From contig JANQKS010000071.1 in the NCBI GenBank assembly GCA_028281005.1, forward strand, positions 1 through 57,537: a DNA stretch of 57,537 bases, written 5' to 3'. Below are positions 41,598 through 50,917 of this stretch, piece by piece (position 1 is the first letter of the stretch; every line of letters begins with the position of its first letter). Origin of the DNA: Pseudomonadales bacterium (GTDB taxonomy: Bacteria > Pseudomonadota > Gammaproteobacteria > Pseudomonadales > Azotimanducaceae). The position numbers and the translations under genes are program-made. The notes beneath the pieces are model-generated. The model was given only the letters and a program-made list of their open reading frames with translations, was not told where the DNA came from and did no database searches.

Positions 41598-42347
41598 ATG
41601 CCTGCAACCATCGCCTTGGTAACCGGCGGTAGCTGCGGTATCGGCGCCGCCACCTGCGTGCAACTGGCCGAGCACGGTTACGATGTTTGCTTCAGCTATC
41701 GGCAAAACCGGGAAGACGCTGAGCAAGTGGTGGCGGCAGTTGAACAGTGCGGTCGGCGCGCATTGGCGGTGCAAGCTGATGTCGCCATCCCAGAGGACAT
41801 ATCACATCTCTTTCAACACTGTGAAGCACACCTCGGCAAACTCAATGCCTTAGTGAACAACGCGGGCATTGTGGGTGATAAAACACACCTGGCTAATATC
41901 TCGTTAGAACGTTTCCAACACATCATGGCAGTGAACGTCACCGGCACGTTTCTGTGTTGTCAGGCGGCGGTGCGGAGTATGTCCACTGCACGCGGCGGTA
42001 ACGGCGGCAGTATCGTCAACCTCTCGTCGGTGGCGGCAAGAATTGGTTCACCCGGCGAATACGTCGATTATGCCGCCTCCAAATCGGCGGTGGACGTCAT
42101 TACCCTTGGTCTTGCGAAAGAGGTGGCCAATGAAGGCATACGCGTGAACGCGGTACGTCCGGGTATTATCAGCACAGAGATTCATGCCTCCGGCGGGCAA
42201 CCCGATCGTGTCAAACGTTTTGCACCCCTCATTCCCATGCAACGAGGCGGCGAGGCCGGAGAAGTAGCCGCCAGCATCGTTTTCCTTCTATCGGACAAGG
42301 CCAGCTACATCACCGGCACGCTGCTTGATGTTGCCGGTGGACGCTGA
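41598..42347 (+). CDS. Short-chain dehydrogenase/reductase (SDR)
   Basis: 249 residues. Cofactor loop T-G-G-S-C-G-I-G at 9-16 (Cys where Arg or Ser is usual), NNAGIVG at 87-93, catalytic Tyr158 and Lys162 in DYAASKSAVD, and the ending GTLLDVAGGR. An Arg after strand 2 (FSYRQNRED) suggests NADP(H). Glucose-1-dehydrogenase/YgfF-like group. Third gene of the acyl-CoA dehydrogenase / APH / SDR run, 22 bp after the phosphotransferase. Confidence 0.9.
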   Translation: MPATIALVTGGSCGIGAATCVQLAEHGYDVCFSYRQNREDAEQVVAAVEQCGRRALAVQADVAIPEDISHLFQHCEAHLGKLNALVNNAGIVGDKTHLANISLERFQHIMAVNVTGTFLCCQAAVRSMSTARGGNGGSIVNLSSVAARIGSPGEYVDYAASKSAVDVITLGLAKEVANEGIRVNAVRPGIISTEIHASGGQPDRVKRFAPLIPMQRGGEAGEVAASIVFLLSDKASYITGTLLDVAGGR

Positions 42348-42384
42348 CTAAGATCGGTGTTTAAGCAATAAACACTTCATTTCC

Positions 42385-44058
42385 ATGACCCGATTTAGCA
42401 GTAGTTGGTCTAATAATCGGTCTAGTAGCTGGCCCATCTTCCGTTTGCCGCGCCGATCGCGGTTTGTATCCGCACCCTGCGTTGTCTGCGTAGCACTTTT
42501 GCTGTCCGCCTGTGGTGGAGGCGGCGGTGGTGGAGGCGGCGGTGGCAATCAAGGAGGTGGGGGCATGGCGCCGCCGCCAGCCGCCAGCGACTTCCAGCAG
42601 GGTATCTTCCGCGCCAGTTCGGTTTACGAAGCGATGTGCGCGAGTCCGCGCGGGGCAGGATTCCCGGATATCCAGGGCACGCGCGAAGATGAAAACAACT
42701 GGCTACGAGCGTGGAGCCACGATTTGTATTTGTGGTACGACGAAATCAACGACGAAGACCCGCAGGCGTTTACCACACCCGAGTATTTCGACCTCATGAA
42801 AACCTTCGAACTGACGCCGACTGGGAACTCTAAGGACCAATTCCATTTCACCTTTGATAGCGAAGAATGGCAGCAGCTGTCCCAATCCGGCATTGCCGCC
42901 GGTTACGGCATGGAATTGGTATTGTCGCGCTCCACTCCGCCGCGGGAAGTGTTGGCTGCCTTCGTCGAACCGGTATCACCTGCGGCCGCCGCGGGCATTA
43001 CCCGCGGCAACCGGCTGTTGTTGGCCGACGGCGTCGATGTCGTCAACGGCGGCACCCAAGCCGAGGTTGATACACTGAATGCAGCCTTGTTTCCAGACGA
43101 TATCAACGAAGATCACGAGTTTGTGCTAGAAAACTTTGACGGCAGCAATCGCCGCACAGTGGTGTTGACCTCCGCGGAAATCACCCAGGACCCGGTCCCC
43201 GTCACCATCACCTCAGTCCCCACCGCCAGCGGTGTCAGCCCACCTGGCCCTGTGGGTTATGTTCTATTTAACAGCCACATCGCAACCGCCGAATTGGCAC
43301 TGGTTGAAGCTTTTGAAGCGTTGGCTGCCGCCAATGTGACCGAACTGGTGCTGGATCTGCGCTACAACGGTGGCGGTTTTTTGGACATCGCCAATCAACT
43401 CAGTTTTATGATTGCGGGACCCACGGCGACCCAAAACACATTTTTTGGCGAAACCCAATTTAACGACAAACACCCCAACGTCGACCCAGTGAGTGGCCGC
43501 ACCCTACAACCCGAACCTTTTCTTAGCACCACGCAAGGGTTCAGCCTTGCGAGCGGTACACCACTCCCCAGCTTGGATTTATCGCGTGTGTTTGTTTTGT
43601 CCACAGACCACACGTGTTCAGCCAGCGAAGCCATCATCAACGGTCTACGCGGCATCGGCATCGAAGTGGTGCTGATCGGCGCATCCACCTGCGGCAAACC
43701 CTATGGCTTTTATCCCACGGACAACTGCGGAACCACTTACTTCTCGATCCAGTTTCGCGGCGTTAACAACGTTGGCTTTGGCGACTACGCGGACGGGTTT
43801 ATTCCCAGCGAAGCCCCCATCGAACCTTTTGAGGTGCTCGGCTGCGAAGCGGTTGATGACTATAGTCGAGCGTTAGGAGACAGCGAGGAGTTAATGCTCG
43901 CCACGGCATTAAGTTTCATGGAACACGGTGACTGCGCCAGTGCGCCGGTGAGTGTGTCCAACAATACCCAGAGGCAAAGCCTCGTTAAGGCGCCGCGCAT
44001 CGATCAACCCGACATCCAATTGAGCAAACCGCGGGGTATGCCCGGCATGGTGAAATGA
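42385..44058 (+). CDS. S41-family peptidase, poly-glycine-linked lipoprotein
   Basis: 557 residues. Basic N-terminus, hydrophobic segment and lipobox LLLSAC, followed directly by an 11-Gly run and NQGGGG, a flexible tether. An N-terminal helical domain (about 80-140) precedes a PDZ-like part (YGMELVLSRSTPPREVLAAF, then SPAAAAGITRGNRLLLADG). The S41 catalytic domain follows, with YVLFNSHI, LVLDLRYNGGGFLD, the S-A-S-E motif at about 412-415 and Lys in STCGKPYGF. C-terminal processing-type protease acting in the periplasm or on the outer membrane. The stop overlaps the next gene (ATGA). Confidence 0.88.
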   Translation: MTRFSSSWSNNRSSSWPIFRLPRRSRFVSAPCVVCVALLLSACGGGGGGGGGGGNQGGGGMAPPPAASDFQQGIFRASSVYEAMCASPRGAGFPDIQGTREDENNWLRAWSHDLYLWYDEINDEDPQAFTTPEYFDLMKTFELTPTGNSKDQFHFTFDSEEWQQLSQSGIAAGYGMELVLSRSTPPREVLAAFVEPVSPAAAAGITRGNRLLLADGVDVVNGGTQAEVDTLNAALFPDDINEDHEFVLENFDGSNRRTVVLTSAEITQDPVPVTITSVPTASGVSPPGPVGYVLFNSHIATAELALVEAFEALAAANVTELVLDLRYNGGGFLDIANQLSFMIAGPTATQNTFFGETQFNDKHPNVDPVSGRTLQPEPFLSTTQGFSLASGTPLPSLDLSRVFVLSTDHTCSASEAIINGLRGIGIEVVLIGASTCGKPYGFYPTDNCGTTYFSIQFRGVNNVGFGDYADGFIPSEAPIEPFEVLGCEAVDDYSRALGDSEELMLATALSFMEHGDCASAPVSVSNNTQRQSLVKAPRIDQPDIQLSKPRGMPGMVK

Positions 44059-44444
44059 AGAAACGGCGACAAACGTCTGTGCGCATCAGCGGCTTGCTGC
44101 TCAGCATTGTTGTCGCAGCAGCCTGCCAGACGAGTGCCGAGCCATTGGCACCCGCTACCGTCAGCCTGTTAACACCCGCGCAGACGGTGGAGATCCAACG
44201 CATTGTGGCTGCAGCCGTTGGTCAACAACAGGTACGGGTATCTAACAGCGCATTTGCGCAAACGCATATCCTGGTCCTTGAGCCAGCCATGCGCCGCACG
44301 CCGTTGGGTACGGTGGCCACAGGCACCACCACCACAAAACCGCCTACATTCCACCTGCTCGGTAACGGTCTTAGCTGCCAGCTTTATGATGTGGGTAACA
44401 ATGTCCGCCACACCTTAACGTTCAGCTGTGGTATGGCGCCTTAA
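44055..44444 (+). CDS. Small secreted or lipoprotein of unknown function
   Basis: 129 residues, translationally coupled to the S41 protease by a 4-bp overlap. N-terminus MKKRRQTSVRISGLLLSIVV, then AAAC, a plausible lipobox at about residue 24. The remainder is a short soluble domain with two further Cys (LSCQLYD and FSCGMAP) that probably form a disulfide. No family recognised. It may be a partner or inhibitor of the protease; coupling is the only evidence. Confidence 0.65.
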   Translation: MKKRRQTSVRISGLLLSIVVAAACQTSAEPLAPATVSLLTPAQTVEIQRIVAAAVGQQQVRVSNSAFAQTHILVLEPAMRRTPLGTVATGTTTTKPPTFHLLGNGLSCQLYDVGNNVRHTLTFSCGMAP

Positions 44445-44459
44445 GGCCAACAAAACGCA

Positions 44460-45620
44460 ATGGATCTTCTGCTGCTCGGCGTCCTGTTTTTAGTTGGCTT
44501 AATGGCCGACTTGGTCGGGCGCTACACGATTCTGCCCCGCGTCAGTGTGCTGCTGCTGGCCGGTCTCTTGATTGGGCCGCACGTATTTGGCCTGATCTCC
44601 AGCCAGGTGGCAGACAGCTGGTTTCCCACCCTGACACAAATGGCGTTAGCCATGATCGGCTTTTTACTCGGCCAGAAGCTCACGGTGGGCACTCTCAAAG
44701 AGCGCGGCGGCGGAGTGGTTTGGCTGTCAATTACAAAAGCGGTGGGTGCCGCTGCCGTTGTGTTTATCGCCTGCCTCGCCTGCGGCATTGACTTACCCCT
44801 CGCGCTGGTGTTGGCCGGCATCGCCCCCGCCACCGCCCCAGCAGCCACTTTTGATGTCGTGCACGAGACCGAAGCACGCGGCCCTTTTACCGATACGCTG
44901 CTCGAGGTGGTGGCGCTCGACGATGCCTGGGGGTTAGTACTGTTTGCTTTACTGCTGGCATTTGCCACCAGCAACGGCGCGACCCTGGACAGTATTTCCA
45001 GCGCTGCAATGGAAATTGGCGGAAGCATTATGCTGGGCACCGCACTCGGCCTGCCGATGGCTTTTCTCACCGGCCGGATCGTGTTCGGCAATCGCGCGGG
45101 TGAGCCCATCATGGCGGAATCTCTGGGTTTTGTATTTATCGCCGCGGGTGCATCCGCACTCCTCCACCTCTCACCCATCCTCACCGCCATCAGTATGGGG
45201 GCGGTAGTCACATCGGTTGCGCGCCATCACAAACAACCGTTTGACGCCATTGAAGGTATCGAGTGGCCGTTCCTAATTTTGTTTTTTGTGTTGGCAGGTG
45301 CGTCGCTGCATCTTGAATATCTCGCCGGGGCAGGTTTGGCAGTGGGCGTTTACCTTATCGCGCGCGCGGCGGGCACCATCTTTGGCGTTTGGATCGGCGG
45401 CACCACGGCAGGGCTCGATGCGAACATCAGCCGCTGGATGGGTTTTGCGCTACTACCCCAAGCAGGGGTGGCATTAGGGTTATCACTGATCGCCACCCAG
45501 CAACTGCCGGAGTATGGTCAGACTATTCTCACCGTGGTGTTGACCTCCACTGTGATATTGGAATTGATTTCACCGCTCATCACCCGCGCCGTTTTGCGCC
45601 ATATTGAGCAAGCAACTTGA
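44460..45620 (+). CDS. CPA2-type cation:proton antiporter
   Basis: 386 residues with about 12 membrane helices. The N-terminal helices read LLLLGVLFLVGLMADLVGRY and PRVSVLLLAGLLIGPHVFGL. The ion-binding region has APATAPAATFDVV followed by VALDDAWGLVLFAL with two aspartates, as in Kef/Nha-type CPA2 exchangers. No cytoplasmic TrkA-N domain follows. Probably exchanges Na+ or K+ for protons at the inner membrane. It is followed 12 bp later by a site-2-protease-like gene, so both may belong to one envelope/ion-stress operon. Confidence 0.87.
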   Translation: MDLLLLGVLFLVGLMADLVGRYTILPRVSVLLLAGLLIGPHVFGLISSQVADSWFPTLTQMALAMIGFLLGQKLTVGTLKERGGGVVWLSITKAVGAAAVVFIACLACGIDLPLALVLAGIAPATAPAATFDVVHETEARGPFTDTLLEVVALDDAWGLVLFALLLAFATSNGATLDSISSAAMEIGGSIMLGTALGLPMAFLTGRIVFGNRAGEPIMAESLGFVFIAAGASALLHLSPILTAISMGAVVTSVARHHKQPFDAIEGIEWPFLILFFVLAGASLHLEYLAGAGLAVGVYLIARAAGTIFGVWIGGTTAGLDANISRWMGFALLPQAGVALGLSLIATQQLPEYGQTILTVVLTSTVILELISPLITRAVLRHIEQAT

Positions 45621-45632
45621 GCCATCCCGTTC

Positions 45633-46814
45633 ATGCAAGAACCGCAGAGCCAAAGCACAATGACATCCACCCGGGTAGCCAGGGTGTTGGGCATAGACGT
45701 GCGGGTGCACGTATCCGTCGCCGTGATTTTTATGCTCATTGTCTCCAGTCTGGCGCTGAACGTATTCCCCCAGTGGCATCCACAATGGACTGCATGGCTT
45801 AACTGGAGCACCGCGTTCACTGCTGGGGTTTTGTTTTTTGTATCCCTGCTGATTCATGAATTGTCCCATTCAGTAGTGGCGCAGCGCTGCGGTATCGGAA
45901 TTTCCGCCATCACCTTGTTTCTGTTCGGTGGGGTGGCGGAAATGCAAGGTGAACCGGAAACCCCCAAGGACGAATTCCTCATTGCCGGGGCCGGTCCGTT
46001 GGCCAGCTTGATTTTGGCTTTGCTGTTTGGCCTGCTGGCCAGCGTCTCTCTTTCCAGGGAGGATCTGCTGCTGCAGGAAGCGTTGGATCTTTCCCAACTC
46101 AGTGCGTTCACCACCATCTGTGTGTGGTTGGCCAGCATCAACCTCATGCTTGCCCTCTTCAACCTGCTGCCGGGTTTTCCAATGGACGGTGGGCGACTGT
46201 TTCGTGCTGTGTTGTGGTGGCGCAGTGGCAATCTGCTACAGGCTACGCAACTCGCGTCTCGTGTCGGCAGCGCCTGCGGCTGGCTGTTTATCGGCTTAGG
46301 TGCGCTCCAACTGTTGGGCGGAAACCCGGTCAATGGTCTATGGATGATTCTAATCGGTTGGTTCATTCGCCGCTTAGCACTCTCCAGCGTGGCCAGTTTG
46401 ATGCTCGATCAAGCGTTGCGCGGTTTTAATGTGCGCGCCATCATGCGCACGCGCTTCGATACCGTGCCTGCTGACATCTCCGCGCGCAGGTTTATCGAGG
46501 ATTATTTGCTGCGCAGTACGCAACAGCTGTGGCCGGTGGTGGACGCCCAGGGACACAATCTGGGCTTTGTCACCGCACAGAGTTTTGACCTGCAAGGCGC
46601 CAGTTTAGAAAACGCCATCCACAGCATTAATCGGCACCTGCAACCGCTCGACGATGAACACAGTATCGACCCAGACATGCAGGCTAGACTTGCCTTCGAC
46701 AAGCTTGCCAACCATCCGTCGCCCCTACCTGTGGTGGAGGGCGACAATGTGATCGGCATCATCCACCAGAACGACATTCTGCGGTGGTTTAGCTTTCACA
46801 AACTTGCCGTCTAA
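45633..46814 (+). CDS. Site-2-protease family zinc metalloprotease with CBS domains
   Basis: 393 residues. Membrane helices carry the zinc motif H-E-L-S-H at 75-79 and the third ligand Asp185 in NLLPGFPMDGGRLF. Two CBS motifs at the C-terminus (about 245-390, MRTRFDTVPADISARRFIED and LPVVEGDNVIGIIHQNDILR) probably sense nucleotides. This is the Rv2625c/SpoIVFB-like subgroup that cleaves membrane-embedded regulators. ATG at 45633 or 45660 (MTSTRVARVLG). Follows the antiporter closely. Convergent with the CDF transporter. Confidence 0.9.
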   Translation: MQEPQSQSTMTSTRVARVLGIDVRVHVSVAVIFMLIVSSLALNVFPQWHPQWTAWLNWSTAFTAGVLFFVSLLIHELSHSVVAQRCGIGISAITLFLFGGVAEMQGEPETPKDEFLIAGAGPLASLILALLFGLLASVSLSREDLLLQEALDLSQLSAFTTICVWLASINLMLALFNLLPGFPMDGGRLFRAVLWWRSGNLLQATQLASRVGSACGWLFIGLGALQLLGGNPVNGLWMILIGWFIRRLALSSVASLMLDQALRGFNVRAIMRTRFDTVPADISARRFIEDYLLRSTQQLWPVVDAQGHNLGFVTAQSFDLQGASLENAIHSINRHLQPLDDEHSIDPDMQARLAFDKLANHPSPLPVVEGDNVIGIIHQNDILRWFSFHKLAV

Positions 46815-46830
46815 GCCGCCCACTCACCCA

Positions 46831-47745
46831 CTACGTTTCGGGCACCGCGCGAATCATGACATCAATGTCGGGCAGGAGTGCTTCCAGGCGCTGTACGACC
46901 AGGTCGGAATTGGCGTCGATGTCGTGCAGCAGACGCTGCCCATTAAACACCACGTGGAGGTCCACCACCCGGCGCTGGCCTGAGCGCCAACTGCGCAACC
47001 GGCTCACACCCAGCACACCTTCCGTCGTCTGCACACAGGATAAAATCGCCTCGCGTTCCGTATCCGGTAGCTCTTCATCCATGAGGATACGCACCGCGCT
47101 CCAACCGACTCGCACCGCGCTATAGAGGATATAAAGGCCAATGCCCACACCGAAGACGCTGTCGGCACGCAGCCAGCCCTGACCAATCAGAACTAAGGCC
47201 GCCAGGGTAGCCACGTTGGTAAACAAATCAGTGAGATAATGCAGGGAGTCCGCACGTACCGCAGTAGAGCCTGTCTGGCGCACCACATAATGCTGAAAGG
47301 CCACCAAGGCGGTGGTTAACAAAAGCGCGAAGACAATGACACCCAGCGCGTCATCTACGTTCTGCAAGGCTTGCGGAGCAATGAAGCGTTGTGCGGCTTG
47401 GAACATTACAAACAGCGCAGACACGGCGATAAACGCCGCCTGACCCAACCCTGCCAACGCCTCCGCTTTACCATGCCCAAAGCGATGCTCGCGATCCGCT
47501 GGTTTGAGCGAATAATCCACCGCAAACAAATTGATCAGCGACGCCACAGTATCCATCAGTGAATCAAGCAATGACGCCAACACCGCCACCGATCCGCTGG
47601 CCAGCCAGGCGTACAGCTTAACCGCCACCAGCACCAATGAGGTGGCCACCGACGCCCGCGTGGCCCTGCGCAAGAGCCGCGCGCTATCCACGTGGGCTGC
47701 AGATGACGGCGGTGGGCTAGAAGATTGCGGCGCGGAGGCAGACAT
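46831..47745 (-). CDS. Cation diffusion facilitator (FieF-like)
   Basis: 304 residues. Six membrane helices with metal-site motifs SLLDSLMDTVASL (D-x3-D) and HRFGHGKAEALAGL, then a second site DSLHYLTDLFTN (H-x3-D), and a C-terminal cytoplasmic domain (DLHVVFNGQRLLHDID). FieF/YiiP-type proteins export Zn2+ or Fe2+ in exchange for protons. Nine bp downstream of the ICMT-like gene on the same strand. Confidence 0.92.
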   Translation of the reverse strand: MSASAPQSSSPPPSSAAHVDSARLLRRATRASVATSLVLVAVKLYAWLASGSVAVLASLLDSLMDTVASLINLFAVDYSLKPADREHRFGHGKAEALAGLGQAAFIAVSALFVMFQAAQRFIAPQALQNVDDALGVIVFALLLTTALVAFQHYVVRQTGSTAVRADSLHYLTDLFTNVATLAALVLIGQGWLRADSVFGVGIGLYILYSAVRVGWSAVRILMDEELPDTEREAILSCVQTTEGVLGVSRLRSWRSGQRRVVDLHVVFNGQRLLHDIDANSDLVVQRLEALLPDIDVMIRAVPET

Positions 47746-47754
47746 ATCCAGCGC

Positions 47755-48426
47755 TTACCAAACACCCGGAATCAAACGGTATCGCACTCGCTGAGCGTAC
47801 TCTGCGTAGCCAGCTAATTCTTCGGTGAGGGTGATATCTTCCAAAGCTGTGCGTACCACAATCCCCACCACGGCCAACACCACAGGGATCATCGCCCACC
47901 AGGAACCCAGCAGAAATGGCACCGCCAAGGCCCAGCCGATAAAACCCAAATAGCCGGGGTGGCGTAGCGCCGCATAGGGGCCACTGTCTATCACGCGGTG
48001 TCCACGCTCGGTTTGGATGCGAACAGTTTTTTCGAAAAAGGGATTAACCCCCATCGACCACCCGAACAGCCAGGCACCGAAAACGTGGATACATAACCCC
48101 AACCACCAACAACTCTGCGGCATCACACTCCAGCCAAACCGTTCCGCATCCAAGCCTGCTACCACGTATATACTGACGAACAAGGGACCAAACACAGCCG
48201 CCCAGATCACATCCCAGCGTTTGGTACCAGCACCAAGCGCCATTCGATAGGCAATTAATTCCCGATTTACTCGCCACAAATAGGAAAAGTTGACGACAAA
48301 ATTCAACAATACAATGCCGACATACCACCACCCCTCAGACCATTGCCAACTTCCGGCGGGCCAGAAGATGATCGGCAGAAAAATGGCCACACCAAGGATG
48401 AACGAAACATATGACAACAGCAGCAT
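47755..48426 (-). CDS. Isoprenylcysteine-carboxyl-methyltransferase (ICMT)-like membrane protein
   Basis: 223 residues with five or six hydrophobic segments. The C-terminal region carries RHPGYLGFIGWALAVPFLLGS and ITLTEELAGYAEYAQRVRYRLIPGVW, the SAM-binding pattern of ICMT/phospholipid methyltransferases: H-P-x-Y, then E-E-x4-Y-x-x-Y-x4-R. Substrate in bacteria is unknown. It starts a two-gene reverse-strand operon with fieF. The 176-bp region to the divergent Usp gene holds a CAAGCGCTTG palindrome near 48509 but no clear sigma-70 promoter. Confidence 0.85.
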   Translation of the reverse strand: MLLLSYVSFILGVAIFLPIIFWPAGSWQWSEGWWYVGIVLLNFVVNFSYLWRVNRELIAYRMALGAGTKRWDVIWAAVFGPLFVSIYVVAGLDAERFGWSVMPQSCWWLGLCIHVFGAWLFGWSMGVNPFFEKTVRIQTERGHRVIDSGPYAALRHPGYLGFIGWALAVPFLLGSWWAMIPVVLAVVGIVVRTALEDITLTEELAGYAEYAQRVRYRLIPGVW

Positions 48427-48602
48427 GGCCTAGCTCGCCCCCTTCACACAAAGGCTGACCTCGTAGCCAGGTTTAGCGTTTACTTGCATCATTACCGTCG
48501 TTCATACTCAAGCGCTTGTACGTACGTGGTTTTACTATGTATCCGTGCGCGCACAGCGCACCCTATGATAGGTATAGGGAAACAAGCCTAGGAGCGCAAT
48601 AG

Positions 48603-49502
48603 ATGGATTCCCCAACTAAGACCCTGGTTATCAACGACCAACTCGAGGGATTGGAAAGTGCCTTGGCTAAGGCAGCGTTGATCGAACACTATACCGGCTG
48701 CGAAGTCGAGGTAGCGGAGGTGATTTGGGATCACATCGAAGAGGAACCTATTCCGGATCCCGACAAAGCCAACCTCATAGAGGCGTTTGTTGCCGCCGAC
48801 CGCCATGGCTTACATAACTTGCTGGCACCCTACCGAGACCGCATCGCCTGGAGCGAAGCCAAAGTGTTGTGGAGCAAACGCACCGACGACGCGATCTTGC
48901 AGGAAGCGCAGAACGTAAACGCCAACTTACTCATCAAACCCGCCGGCGCCCACAGTCTTGGCGATTTTCTGCATGCGCCGCTGGATTGGCGATTGATCCG
49001 CGAAGCGCCTTGTCCTGTGCTTATCTCCAAATCCAGCGGTTGGAACACCGGCGGTAACGTGCTGGCTGCCGTGGATGTCGCGGACGAAGCCCACGAGCAA
49101 TTATCCCGCGAGGTATTGCGCGCTGGTGATCTGATGGCGAAGATCCTCGACGCCCAACTACATGTGGTGTGTGTGTACTCCGACCTAGGACAAAGTGTGA
49201 ATGCGCTGCAGGTTGCTATGGACTATGAAGGCATCAAACAAGACATGCGCCAAGCTCGCCAGGAGCGCTTGATCAGCACCCTGGAACAGCTGCAGGTAGA
49301 CGGCGCGGAACTCCACATTTTGGAAGGCAAACCCCCGCACGTCATCTCACGCTTGGCCAAGGAATTGGTATCCACCGTCACCGTCATGGGTACCGCGGCA
49401 CGCAAAGGCTTAGGTAAACTGCTCATCGGCAACACCGCGGAAGATACCTTAAGTCTGCTGGAGGGGGATGTCTTAACCATACGCGTGGTGAACGACGCAT
49501 AA
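48603..49502 (+). CDS. Tandem-domain universal stress protein (UspE-like)
   Basis: 299 residues, two Usp domains of about 145 residues each. The second ends VTVMGTAARKGLGKLLIGNTAED, where the ATP-loop Ser/Thr of UspA is Asn (GNT), as in the UspE subgroup. The first starts MDSPTKTLVINDQLEGLESA and is less conserved. GGAGCG ribosome site. Followed 18 bp later by a second gene of the same design. Cytoplasmic; role probably in stress survival. Confidence 0.88.
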   Translation: MDSPTKTLVINDQLEGLESALAKAALIEHYTGCEVEVAEVIWDHIEEEPIPDPDKANLIEAFVAADRHGLHNLLAPYRDRIAWSEAKVLWSKRTDDAILQEAQNVNANLLIKPAGAHSLGDFLHAPLDWRLIREAPCPVLISKSSGWNTGGNVLAAVDVADEAHEQLSREVLRAGDLMAKILDAQLHVVCVYSDLGQSVNALQVAMDYEGIKQDMRQARQERLISTLEQLQVDGAELHILEGKPPHVISRLAKELVSTVTVMGTAARKGLGKLLIGNTAEDTLSLLEGDVLTIRVVNDA

Positions 49503-49520
49503 CGCTAAGGAGCACACCAG

Positions 49521-50411
49521 ATGGCAGACTTTCAGAATATCTTGGCAGTCATGCAGGACAACGCGGAAGCTCCCCGCCTGCTGAACAAGCTGCATCGCTT
49601 GGCTGGCGCACAGAACTGCGACATTTCCGTGATTCGGGTTGTCTACGAAGGCTTAGCGGATCTCAAAAGCAAACACGTTGATGTCACCCGGGACCTCAAA
49701 GAACTGATCCTCACTACCAGTCAGAAGGAGCTGCGGGACGCCATAGAAGCAGCAGACATCAAAGTAGACGGGCTGACCAGTGCGGCTATGTGGAATGCCA
49801 AACTGTGGGAAGGAATTCTGCACGCAGCAGAGTCCACCGCAGCCGAACTGATCGTAAAAACGGTAGACACCACACACAGCCCAGGCCTTGCGCTGCGCAC
49901 ACCCGACGACTGGAACCTGCTGCGCCATGCCAAAACTCCCGTGCTACTCACCCAACCGAGGGCGTGGATGGGCGCCCCTACCGTAGTGGCCGCGATCGAT
50001 GTCTACGATCCCGATCATGAAGCGCTAAACGCCCGCATATTGTCCGCAGCCCAACACCTTGCTCACCAAATGAATGCTGAACTGCACCTGGTCAGCATTT
50101 TCCCGGTGCTGAGTAAATGGCTGGATGAAGTGACCAACATCCAAAGTTACGTGAAGCTGCGCAACGACGTAAAAGAAGAGATATTTCTCGAGCTTGACAA
50201 TTTTGCCAACACGGAAGGGGTGCGGGATTACAAGCCGCATGCGGTGGAAGGTGATCCGGTGGATGCCATGCGCAACCTGGTCGGCTTGTTACAGGCCGAT
50301 GTGGTCGTACTCGGCACCAAGGCTCGCACCGGCATAGCCGGTGCATTGCTCGGCAACACTGCTGAAAAACTATTGCACGCGCTCACCTGCGACGTTGTGA
50401 CAGTTCCCTGA
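49521..50411 (+). CDS. Tandem-domain universal stress protein (UspE-like), second copy
   Basis: 296 residues, parallel in length and domain order to the preceding gene. It starts DFQNILAVMQDNAEAPRLLN and ends VVVLGTKARTGIAGALLGNTAEKLLHAL, the classic UspE ending. Strong AAGGAG upstream. The last base of its stop is followed by the ATG of a GNAT gene (TGATG), so it is coupled to it. An ancient duplication of the neighbouring gene is likely. Confidence 0.9.
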   Translation: MADFQNILAVMQDNAEAPRLLNKLHRLAGAQNCDISVIRVVYEGLADLKSKHVDVTRDLKELILTTSQKELRDAIEAADIKVDGLTSAAMWNAKLWEGILHAAESTAAELIVKTVDTTHSPGLALRTPDDWNLLRHAKTPVLLTQPRAWMGAPTVVAAIDVYDPDHEALNARILSAAQHLAHQMNAELHLVSIFPVLSKWLDEVTNIQSYVKLRNDVKEEIFLELDNFANTEGVRDYKPHAVEGDPVDAMRNLVGLLQADVVVLGTKARTGIAGALLGNTAEKLLHALTCDVVTVP

Positions 50412-50917
50412 TGTCAGACACAATCACGGTCAGGGAGGAACAACCGCAAGACCACGCCGCAATTTACGCCCTGACAGAAGTTGCATTTCGCGACCGGCCA
50501 TACGCTGACGGTGATGAACAGGATGTCGTCAACCGTTTACGCGAACGCGGAGCGCTAACGCTTTCCTTGGTGGCCACAAGAGAAGACAAAGTTGTTGGAC
50601 AAGTGACGTTCTCTCCCGCCCGTAACTCAGACGGCAGCCACCCCTGGTTTGCGCTGGGTCCCGTATCAGTCTTGCCGGAATATCAAAGCCAGGGTATCGG
50701 TGCCGCACTTATCAATGCTGGATTGTCCCACCTTCAGTCGCAGGGAGCATTGGGTTGCATCCTGACTGGCAATCCAAAATACTATTGCCGCTTCGGTTTT
50801 GAACCCGCCCCCGACAACGCGCCAGACACAGAGCCAGCCGAGTTCTTCATGTTGAAATTAATGAACGCAAACGGAACCGCCGGTAGTTTCAAATTCCACG
50901 AGAGTTTTTACGGATGA
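50411..50917 (+). CDS. GNAT-family N-acetyltransferase (YhbS-like)
   Basis: 168 residues. VGQVTFSPARNSDGSHPWFALGPVSVLPEYQSQGIGAALINAG-type sequence contains the acetyl-CoA loop Q-S-Q-G-I-G-A-A. CILTGNPKYYCRFGFEPAP is the YhbS-like motif B. Predicted to acetylate a small molecule or tRNA/protein amine; target unknown. Starts at the stop of the second Usp gene and overlaps the isomerase start by 4 bp. Confidence 0.88.
   Translation: MSDTITVREEQPQDHAAIYALTEVAFRDRPYADGDEQDVVNRLRERGALTLSLVATREDKVVGQVTFSPARNSDGSHPWFALGPVSVLPEYQSQGIGAALINAGLSHLQSQGALGCILTGNPKYYCRFGFEPAPDNAPDTEPAEFFMLKLMNANGTAGSFKFHESFYG

Noticed and set aside
42514-42562. GGTGGAGGCGGC repeats as a variable regulatory repeat
   Set aside because: They encode the Gly linker after the lipobox of the S41 protease; slippage is possible but no separate function is needed.
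44522-45211. 229-codon reverse frame inside the antiporter gene
   Set aside because: Antisense shadow of hydrophobic helices; no start context or domain.
48500-48570. Sigma-70 promoter for the UspE-like genes
   Set aside because: TTGTAC at 48516 and TATGAT at 48564 are not at an acceptable spacing, and TACTAT at 48533 is only 11 bp away, so no promoter is claimed.
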